From Calamus simplicifolius (lineage: Eukaryota > Streptophyta > Magnoliopsida > Arecales > Arecaceae), in assembly GCA_900491605.1 (NCBI GenBank), contig UESW01004626.1, positions 70,654-134,653 on the forward strand: DNA of 64,000 nt, read 5' to 3'. The notes beneath the pieces are model-generated. The model was given only the letters and a program-made list of their open reading frames with translations, was not told the origin of the DNA and made no database searches. This document shows, piece after piece, positions 54,878 through 64,000 of this stretch (position 1 is its first letter; each line of letters starts with the position of its first letter). The position numbers and the translations under genes are program-made.

Positions 54878-56079
54878 AAGGGAGATGTTATTGGCATCCA
54901 AGTTGTTAAACATAAATAATTAAGTATTGGAGTTAGGAGTGTGTATAGCTCGATGGGTGGTAGGTTACTGTTCTATTGGTGTGGGTTCAAAGTTTTTTTT
55001 TTTTTTTGCCAGTACTAGGGTTTTTAGTTGGGAGGGAGAGTTTAGGGTGGAGCCAGGAGGAGAGGCTTGTGTGGCTGCTGGCACATTACTATGCTTAGCT
55101 TTCTTGGATGTTGTATAATGTTATATGATGTTGATGTCTAAGTCATCCGTTGTGGTCCATGACTTTTGTCTTTATAATGCTAGAGAAAAATAATTAATTG
55201 ATAATACGTGAGCTTGAGTTATAAATACATAATTTTTTCTTTTTTCATTTGATATCAAACTATTTTTGGGGTATTACATGACCTATGCTCATATTTATTT
55301 AGTAGAACTAAAAATCAAACATAATTTGTATGGTGAATCATTATGACAAATCTCAAAAGAGGCCAAAGGACCATGGCTAATAATTCTTATGTAATATATA
55401 TATAATTTTAAATATGTATTATCATGCTTTTGCTTTGATCATTCAAAAAATGTTTTAAGGTCTCCTACCATTAGATCTGATGTTATATAGTTGCAAGATG
55501 TCACTTGACCCTTGGCCACAGATGAATAGGTTTGCACACACCAAGATTCTAGCATTTTAAGTATAAATTGGTACACACATGCTTATGTGCGCGCATGTAT
55601 AACATTTTATGATGAATTAAGTTTTTATAAATTACTTGGCTTATTTTCTATAATTATAATCATAACCATATAGTGTTGTCCCAATCATCTGAAAATCAGC
55701 TATATGAATCCTATGCCTTCTATTTAGAACTGAATGATTGTATTTCAGAAACGGATTTTATCCCAACTCTCCAAACATTGAGTTTGGATCTATTTCACGT
55801 TTTTGTTATGACCATTTGGGAATCGAACAGCAACTCTCCAACTTTTCTGTACTTTTTTAGCTGGTGCATGCATAGTGTTGATCATATTCCTCATGAAGAG
55901 AGGACAATTTTTCTGTGCAAGCGTTCATGTTTCAAATCCAATATGACGAAATATGTTGTCCACTATAGCTGTTCGTTTTTGTGAAGATTAATCAACCACA
56001 GTAATTCTAAAGTTATAAAACTGTTAGCACTATGATATATGTTGCCATCAAATTACGTTTCTCGAATGTTACGTTCCTC
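54878..56079. other. downstream of the PEBP gene, no gene seen
   Basis: It contains the 3' UTR of the PEBP gene (extent unknown) and AT-rich DNA. An open frame at 55673-55984 shows no known domain. No transposon boundary is seen. Confidence 0.5.
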
Positions 56080-56745
56080 GAACATCGAGTAACGAAGAGG
56101 ATCCAGAGGATGATGAACAGGGGTTTGAAATCTCCTGGTGTTCCTTGCTCGAACAAAAATCCTGCAAGAAAATCCTAAGAGACCGATCATTCCGATAGGG
56201 ACCCTCAGATGCTCCAGTGAGTGACTTAAGAAATAGTAGTGAAATAAGGACTAAAAGACTTAGTTGAATTGCTTGGAGTTCAGATTCCTTCTCTCGTTAT
56301 GAGTAAAGATTCTTATACCTATCCGAAAGTCCCCTTTATCCGCTTTTGGAAGGTCATTGTATCCGAGACATTATTGTCTAGTAGAGGACAGACAGTAAGG
56401 CTGACTGGGACATGTCGCAATCATCCCTGAGTTTGTCAGGGGTGGTCCTGCCTGCCAGCCCCCTATCTGGTGCGATGCCATAAGTGGTAGGTAGGCCTAG
56501 TCACGTCAGGTGTGCGTCGTAACTAGCAGTGGCCACGCACGATCATAGATGATTGATGGGTCACATGGCGGTGACAGACGGTTGGTGGATCACGTGGCGG
56601 TTGCATATGGAAGTCTCTGGAACCGAGGCCAAAGGAGGCTCCGAGGTCCTAGGCCGAGGGGGGGACGCTGAAGTCCTAGGTCAAGAGGGACCCTGGAGTT
56701 CGAGGCCGAGGCTCCGCGGTTGTTTAATTCGTTAGTCGCTTGGTC
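56080..56745 (-). mobile_element. degraded Gypsy-type LTR fragment, related to Tat-2 U5
   Basis: On the minus strand, 56225-56150 reads AGCATCTGAGGGTCCC..CGGTCTC..TTTTCTTGCAGG. It resembles the Tat-2 LTR tail at 33567-33612 (GCATCGGAGGGTCCCC, CCGGTCTTCGG, TTTTCTTGCAGG). The rest up to 56745 has the GC-rich texture of such LTRs. Ends and target duplication were not found. Confidence 0.5.
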
Positions 56746-57915
56746 AGCCACATCAATATCTATATAGGCAATTGATGTGTATGATGCTGACATTAACGAT
56801 AACTATCGCATCATGTCCACGAGTGTCTGTAGTAAATCTGATCATAATGTAGATATACTCTTGCAGACATGCTAGAAAACGGATGGCCATCGGATGTAGA
56901 AATGAAAACCTTGCTCCTGACAAAACGCAGCTCAAGGTTCGTTGCATTCAATGCTGAGTATGTAAGCTTATTTGACTGCATGTGCGTCTAACATTCCATA
57001 TATGCATGGGATGGATGATGCTGTATGATCCTGTCATTTTTTCCCAGACCATGGTGAAGGTGCGTCGGTCATTCCAAGCACCAAGAGACTAACAGCAGTT
57101 AGGTGGAAAATTATTCTTTGATTATCATTAATCATGTCGAGGACTTGAGTTGTATTTTTATTATCTGTCAATCCTCTCATCCTCTGACTGTTGCCTAATA
57201 CTTCAGCATTGTAATGATGTCTTAGGATCTCATTTATGTATGGAAGCCAATCAAGGTTGCTGATTGACTCTCCTAAGAGTGGCTCTTTTTTCCTTCAGGA
57301 TTTTGGGCACCTGAATTTCCTTAGCCCATGATGGAGACTGTAGCATCAACTCAGTTCTGTACTCCCGTTTGATAAATTATGCTACTTAGGCTCGAGCTAG
57401 AGAGAGAGAGGTTGCACGCTGTCAATGAAATTTAATGTGAGAGAAAGCAATCTAAGTTTCAGCACGTTAAACAACATCAAATGCGTCAAATAGAAAGACT
57501 ACTCGTGTATCCACCATTGATCATAGGGGTGTGATTCAAACATGTCACAGAAAACCAGATTTCACTGTCAGGGAAAACAAATAAGTGCCCAATAAAAGCC
57601 TACTCCAATAATACTTGTAATCAGAAGTCCAGAAGTCCAATGATTTGCTAACAAAGGCATAGACCTGATACAATAATTTATGGTGAACTACAAAACCATC
57701 GACCCTGACGTTCAAATTACCTGAAAGATTTGAAGGAGCTGCAGCTAACCACAAATATTCCAGGTGAAACTAAGAGAATGCAAATAACATGTACATAGCT
57801 GAATATGAGATGTATAATGAGGCGAGCCACTAAAAAAAACAATAGCCAGTCATCTCTCACACTGGAATCCTATGAAGTAGACTATTCACAAGCAAAAAAG
57901 AAAAAAGAAAAAAAT
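56746..57915. other. intergenic between PEBP and XBAT genes
   Basis: No supported coding region. The side next to 57916 should contain the 3' UTR of the minus-strand E3 gene; no clear polyA signal was identified. Confidence 0.5.
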
Positions 57916-60900
57916 TCAAGTATTTATCTCTGAATTGCACTGGTGCTCTCTATGGTAGCTTCTTCTATTCCAGAACAAACCTGAGCAGCTCATTCTATCA
58001 TCTCCCTGCTCTTCCATTTTGTCCAGCTCGTTTGGTGCACTCTGTGAGTGACAAGGGGATTGTGCCCGAGTTTCCCCTCGGGGTTCAAGGGTTGGGCATG
58101 GATCATTGTCACAGGTGCAGGTGGGGGTGGCTGCAGAAGGGAATGGGCTGCAAGTGAGCGGACAAGTAAGCTCTGAAGAAATTGCTGTCACACTGTTTTT
58201 CCGGATCTCAGATCTACAACATGTTTCTGGTTGCTCCACACGAGGATGAATAATGCATGGGTTGCAGAGGCTTAGGGCTAGATTTGGTTTGATCCCTTTT
58301 GCCGGGGAACTGGCTAATTTAATAAATGAGATGATCCCATTTCGACATAGAGGGCATGGGATTGACCCAGGTGGTCCTATCATTTCAGATGGGATGTTGC
58401 TGGTTGAGCAAAGATAGAGTGCGCACTTTACACACAGTTCATGGCCACAGCCTGAAAATTAAACAAAAAAAAAAAGGATGAAAAAACATAGGTCATAATA
58501 TGGGACCTAATTTAGTTTGATGCTTTGGATGAGGAAAACTGAAATCTTAACGTTGTACCCATTCAAATATTTTGTGTTTCTACAGGAACCCAAACTTTTA
58601 TGGCAATATATTCAAGGCATCACATATAACATTTCGAGGCATACAAAAGAACATAGACATGCAAACTTGTTTTTTAAGTCCGAAAACAATGGAAAGAACT
58701 ACTTTTAAAAAAGGATCCATAAACCTGAAACCTGAGACGTCAAGCATTCAGTTCAACAGAAAAATTTCTCTCTTGGTGGAAATCAGCATGTTTTGAAGCT
58801 GGATTGAGTTGTGCATATGATTAAACAGATTAGCCCTGCCTCAAATGGATTGAATCTGGTCCTCAATTTACATATGAGGTTTCATGCAATGTATTGCCTT
58901 TTCCAATTTGCCCTCAAATATCTGATGGGCCGCCCTAGCAAACCAGGTTACTGCCTATTTATGTCTTATCCATTATTAGGTATGATAATGCATCACATTT
59001 ATTATGCAGCTACCAGTACTAGGATGAGAAAAAAGTGCAACAAAAAGATTAGTGTGAGAGAAAGCTTTGGATATAAGGGAAGAGAAGAAGAATAAGATGG
59101 AAAATAAATAAAGAAATAATGAGGAATCCCTGCAATTAAATGCCTAAATGTTATTTTTTCTCCCATCTTTATCTCTCATCTTCTATTTTTGGGGAGTTGG
59201 GATGACTCGCATTAGGTGATAAAGGATAGTCAAAGGGAATTCTGCCCTTGAGTACTATGAGACAACAGATAAGTAGAAAGAGAAGGTAAACCTTCTTTTT
59301 CTTCAAATTTTAAATTTGGAGAACATTATAAGGATAGCAAGAAGCATTTCCCTCATTGTGAAAAAGAAATTCAAGCCTCAACTAATTCTTAGGAACACTA
59401 AGATTGAGGTGCACCAACAAGATGTTTGGATTCAAGCTGAAATGCTTCGTAAAGCCAGAATTTCTGAGTGAGTAAATTTTTCATTAATGATCTTCAAATA
59501 ATAACAATGCGGGACCCTACATATACGAGTTTAAAATGATTTAGGCCAGCAATTTTTTTTTTGAACAAATCAAATTTCAAATGAAACAAGTTGCTATCCA
59601 AAACAAAGTAAACAAGGTCTTGCTATAATACTCTCAATTTTCCATACAGGCATGTAATATTGACCACAAAATTGAGAGTGGAGGGTCTCAGACGGATGAC
59701 CAGATAACGGATTTTAAAGGTTATCAGCATCAGCTTTTTTTTCAAAAAAAAAAAAAAGAAACAAAATTTGTGACTCTTCCTTTTTCATCCCAACCTTCTC
59801 CTAGATCTCAAATAAGAACGGACTACAGATGCCTACAAGATGCAACATAGCTGTTGGCATTGCTGACTCTTGTGATGACATATTCGCCTAGAGAGCACAT
59901 TGAAAAGGGTGCTGATAGCATAGGAGGAGGTGCAGTACATGAATAAGGACTGTCAGAGAGGGTCAAGGTGTTGTCAACCATGATGATGAGGCTAGAAAGG
60001 GCGTGGGCCCTTGGATACAGACAGGGGATAGGAAAGAAGTGGAGAATTTTGAGGCAGAGCACGGGGAAGTCAAGAAAGTCTCAATGCCACCAACAGTGAC
60101 ACAGATGGCTGACAGCCAAAGCAGGCAAGAGATTGGGGGGGGGGGGGGGTAGGGGTGTGGTGGAAAGGGTTTGAGGATATAGATTGAATTAGAAAAGAAG
60201 AAAAACACAACTAGCTGGCAATAATGCTCCTTATCAACCAAAGGTCGAGATCCATTCTTTCAATAGACTAAAAAATAATAGAAGAGTACAGAAGAAAACT
60301 CCAAGTCAATAAAGGGTCCTTCCTTCACCCCCAGTAGCTCCACCAACTCCTTTAGTACAAACAAATATAACAAAAATGCAAATAGTATGGACTAACAATC
60401 CAAAGTTCATATCTTCAAATGCAATGGCCGTTGATAAATACTTGACATGTTACTAAAGATCATCTCATTTACAAGGTCTTCGTGCTTCATAAATTGACAT
60501 TCTAGATTACCATGACTGCCATCACGACACATTTCTATTCAGAATTGCACTCCCCAAGATCATGATCGACCTACTCAATGATCAACCACCTTGACCCTCT
60601 ACGACAGCTGAACCTCCATCAATTGTTCATCGTGCCACAATCAGAATATGATGCTGCCAAAACAATCTTATAGCACCAACATCCAATTGTTTACAGTGCC
60701 ATCATCAATTACTAATCTTGTCACTAACATTTATTTAAGACTGTGAACCTCATCCACTATCACCAAGTAACTTTAATACTTGGTTACCACAAACCTCTCC
60801 TCTGACCCCTTTCCCTCAACAACCCCCTTCTTTCTCTCAAGGGTGCAATGGATTCCTACATCTCACAAATGTTATATATCGCCCTCCACTACATCTAATC

Positions 60901-61407
60901 AGATTTTCATGCTCCCTAGATGAACTCAACACTTTTTGAAACATTTCCATTTTACCAAACACCACAAACCAATGAGTCTTGCATTTAGTGGATTCTATAT
61001 TTAATAAAGTTTTCATCCATGAACTGATGATTTCCATAAGAAACAGAGATCCCTACAATCTACTAGATCTATTGATTTCCTCTTCCTCTCATTAGTGTTT
61101 CTTCCATGCTTTATTTTCATCAAATCCTAGCACTTTCTTACTGACATGTGGTGAATTCTTTTTTTATGTACTGTGCATTGCTATGTGTCTATGACATGGA
61201 TCACACATTTGTTACTGTTGACTACGACAGCAAGTAAAAGCAGAGACTAGATAATCCATGACTTAAGTGTTATAATAATCAGGTGGGCATTTGGGAGGGA
61301 GGGTCCGAGACATACCTTCAGCCGCTACACTGCAGGCTCTTTCCAGACAAACAGCACAGAGATCACTATCATCAGAAGGGGTTGTTGAGGATTGCAATCC
61401 ACACTCT
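57916..61407 (-). CDS. XB3/XBAT-family RING E3 ligase, last two coding exons (partial gene)
   Basis: Exon 61407-61316 (92 bp) has an acceptor TTTGCAG and donor AAG|GTATGT. The last exon, 58451-57916, has an acceptor TTTTCAG and ends at a TGA. Across the splice the C3HC4 RING is complete: CAVC, then GCGHELCVKC, then CPLC. It is followed by GIISFIKL and a Ser/Cys/Pro-rich tail ending FWNRRSYHREHQCNSEIN. The sequence DLCAVCLERACSVAAEG and GPPGSIPCPLCRNGI is typical of the ankyrin-RING E3s related to XB3 (XBAT33/XBOS33 type). They ubiquitinate target proteins, and in XB3 bind an immune receptor kinase. The ankyrin repeats would be in upstream exons at higher coordinates and are not in view. The intron is 2.86 kb. 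Exact paralogue uncertain. Confidence 0.8.
58452..61315 (-). other. intron between RING exons of the XBAT-like gene
   Basis: 2.86 kb, AT-rich, without supported coding frames. It contains a G run (60137-60149) and an A run near 59744-59758. No recognisable transposon ends. Confidence 0.6.
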
Positions 61408-64000
61408 CTGCAAAGAGGCGTTGTATGACAGTTATTGTTATACATGCATCATTGAATGGTCATAACAGTTGAACACAAATTCTAGATAAGCATTTTCTTA
61501 GGAATTTTATTTTTTTATTCTTAAGAAAAATATAATTAATTCATTACTTATTAAATAAATGCCATGTACTTTTTTTATATGTGATCAGTAAAAAGTTATA
61601 TCAACTTGACAAGTAATGTTTAATGTAAACTTCGGATGCAGATCGAAAATATAGAGATTGATCTAGGCCTATATACCAGCATCATAATTTTGTGAGGCAT
61701 AATCTTAAAATAGAAAGCCAAATATTCTCTTTATTCTACAGAACACCTATCTCCCCCTCTCTTAATCTCTTTATCCATGCCATCCGTACTAGACAAAGTA
61801 TGACCTCCGATCTGGATCGGCTAAATATGAGGGCACCTTATCAACTACTTGTGCCCCCTGGTAATTTGTTTGCTTAATGCTGATCTGCCATTTGTGGGGC
61901 ATTAGATCTATTGTCTACATGGTACTTGATCCGTCTTTTGTGCTACACCCACTCATCCTGATCTACATGCATGACATCAGTTTTCACCATAAATAAGATA
62001 TTGTGTCACCAGAGCAGAATGGATGGGTTGGCTTAGGGTGATGTACATGAATGGAAGTCAGGGTGACCCAGAATCATAAGTTTGGGAGAAACTTCAAAAG
62101 AATAAGAAGATGAGGCAAAACAGTGTGAAAAGATGCAGGAGCTAAAATTTAATACTAAATCCTCCAAAATAGACCCAAAATAAGCTGGGATAAGATGACA
62201 TCAATTTAGTTCAGAAAGCTGCTGTAGTAAATTAAATAGGGAAATGTCAGAACAAAAAAGTGGGAGCACTGATGGGGGGTGGTAGTCTAGATGACTTCAT
62301 AACAAATCTTTCCATCAGCATTTGTTTCTTATTTTTCTTCTTTTTCTTCTTCTTCTTTTCTTTTCTTTTCTTCGTTTATTAATCTATTTTTGCTTGGCTT
62401 CTTGCCAAGCTCCTTGTTCTACATCTTTTTTTGAATGGGAAAATGTAACAACACCATTTTCTTGTGTTAAAAAATGGAAGTAACAAATATTATGTTTGAT
62501 CCAACTTATTGATTGAAATTAAGACTTTACTGTTTAATGCAAACTCAAAAGAATCTCCAAAAGAATATAAATGATAGCGAACATGTACCATGATTAACTA
62601 TTTGGTACCATAATTATCTTTGTTGATGATTAGTAGGAACTAGGTTCTCTATTAACTTAAATTTTAATATATTAGAGTTTTCTGATAACTGTATTTTCAA
62701 CGTCTTCTAGTATAAAATCACCTTGCTCTTATAGACATGTAATTCTTTTGAATTTGCAAGTGATGCAGATTGCAACCAAAAGAAGTTCCACAACATCTGC
62801 ATCCCGGTTTGAACCCAGGAATATGGAAGTCAATCTTGAGTCCAAAACTTTTACTTCTTCCAAAATTGCCAGGCGTGCTTTTAGCAAAACTACATTGAGT
62901 AAAGTTGATTGTAGACTGATTCAGAATATTGAATCTAGCTTCTAGAAGTCAGATTCAATCTAAAGAAAAGAGTCAATTGATGACGGGTCAGATTGTAATT
63001 CAAATTTTACTCCCTGAGCAAATCTCAGCATCTCCTCGTAGATCAAGACCAAATTTCACTCATTTTTGTATGTAATGGTTTTGAGGCCGAAGGGATGAGA
63101 ATGGAAAGAGAGTAGCAGATAACAAACTGATTTTGGCAGTACAAGACAAACTTAATTGAACAATACAACTCTTATAAAAATTATTTCTATTGTATTATAA
63201 GATTTCCCATTCATGCATTTCCATGTCAGGATTATTCTTTTTCAGACTGATCTGATGGTCTTTAAGGATGACCGACCTACTTAATTACAATGATTCCACT
63301 GAAATAAAGCTTTCTTCTACAATATTTGATAATAAAAATCTGTCTGTGGATCTTCCATTAGAATCCTGAATTCCAGCAAACCACCTCGATGTCTATGATG
63401 AGAACCAACCATAGAAGGTTACTTTGCAACTTATTAATCATGATTTTCCATATACAAAAACAAAAAAGGATTCAGCAATTCAACCCTGTTTCCTTAAACA
63501 AAATGATGGGTAAATGTTTCCAAGTAATAATCTAAAGGTTTCGATACTTTCTAATTATGAATATGGCCAGGTCAATATGCATCTTATGAAAATGGAGAAA
63601 ATTTGTCCTTGTCATGACAACTTGAAGTGATTAAGATATATGAACTTTAGTTGATCGATAATTTAATGATATCCAAGGTTTTAAATTCCATGAGACGGGC
63701 TTATCCCAAAACCTAGGACCAAAGTTTATTGCATTGAGAATTGGTACCATTTTGGTACCAAACTGGTATGACTCGATACGAAGCATACTGTACCGAATTG
63801 AATCGGGTAGTTTGGCATGGTACAAGAATATACGGGGTAGTTTAACACAGTATGAGGTTACCATTTCAAAATAGTGAATTATACCGGTTCCACACCGGTA
63901 TGGTTCAGTGCACCTTGTTCTAAGTGGTTCGATATGGTTCAATATACCTTGCTTAGGATGAAGGGTGTCCCATGCCGAAATTGATGGTCCTTCCCAACAC
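61408..64000. other. upstream intron(s) of the XBAT-like gene, no exon identified
   Basis: By gene direction this should contain intron, and possibly an exon I could not recognise. I looked for ankyrin text on the minus strand and saw none. A TTC/CTTTT-rich run lies at 62337-62373. Confidence 0.4.
63690..63965. repeat. ACCGGTATGG-type dispersed repeat
   Basis: Repeated short forms such as TTTGGTACCAAACTGGTATG, CCGGTTCCACACCGGTATGG and TTCGATATGGTTCAATATACC. This family of degenerate repeats is widely dispersed in monocot genomes in my recollection. The minus-strand open frame across it is not a gene. Confidence 0.5.

Noticed and set aside
62760..62945. Plus-strand 65-codon open frame as an exon
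   Set aside because: Opposite to the gene direction there, no domain and no matching splice sites.

Overview
This window is nuclear DNA from a flowering plant, probably a monocot. The evidence is spliced host genes with plant-specific families, a very GC-rich Gly/Ala-coding first exon on the left gene, AT-rich intergenic DNA, and a dense nest of plant transposable elements. A palm or a related monocot is my guess; the sequence alone does not prove it.

Host genes occupy only the edges. At the left end, on the minus strand, is the first coding exon of a two-TM RING E3 ligase of the At1g12760/At1g63170 type; its later exons lie beyond base 1. Near the right end, on the plus strand, is a complete four-exon PEBP gene of the TFL1/CEN type (52845-54877, 173 aa), a presumed flowering repressor and inflorescence-architecture factor. 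On the minus strand, 57916-61407 holds the last two coding exons (C3HC4 RING plus C-terminal tail) of an XB3/XBAT-family E3 ligase; its ankyrin exons are off the right edge or in DNA where I cannot see them.

Between them, 5.5-49.4 kb is almost all transposons. (1) A very large Mutator-like element (MULE, 5476 to about 31089) has ~158-bp terminal inverted repeats flanked by TTCAAAAT. It carries a decayed FAR1-type transposase, a decayed Ulp1-like (C48) cysteine-protease gene on the opposite strand, and five arrays of degenerate GGGTGTCGTAAG-like repeats. (2) A 12.7-kb Ty3/Gypsy element of the Tat type (11107-23811, minus orientation, TSD agatc) sits inside the MULE transposase. It has a spliced antisense ORF between pol and its 3' LTR and minisatellites in both LTRs. 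(3) A second, rearranged Tat element (31339-49415, plus orientation, TSD gatcc) begins about 240 bp right of the MULE. Its predicted R-U5 segment is joined to integrase at exactly the same microhomology twice. (4) A 9.6-kb Ty1/Copia element (39507-49139, minus orientation, TSD cctac, iMet-type PBS) is nested in the integrase of (3).

The order of events can be read directly: MULE before Tat-1, and Tat-2 before Copia. All transposon ORFs contain stops or frameshifts, so none looks able to act alone. The region 49.4-52.6 kb holds a diverged second copy of the target site of Tat-2, a GC-rich island with a perfect 32-bp-arm palindrome, and AT-rich DNA. I recognise no RNA genes and no CRISPR arrays.
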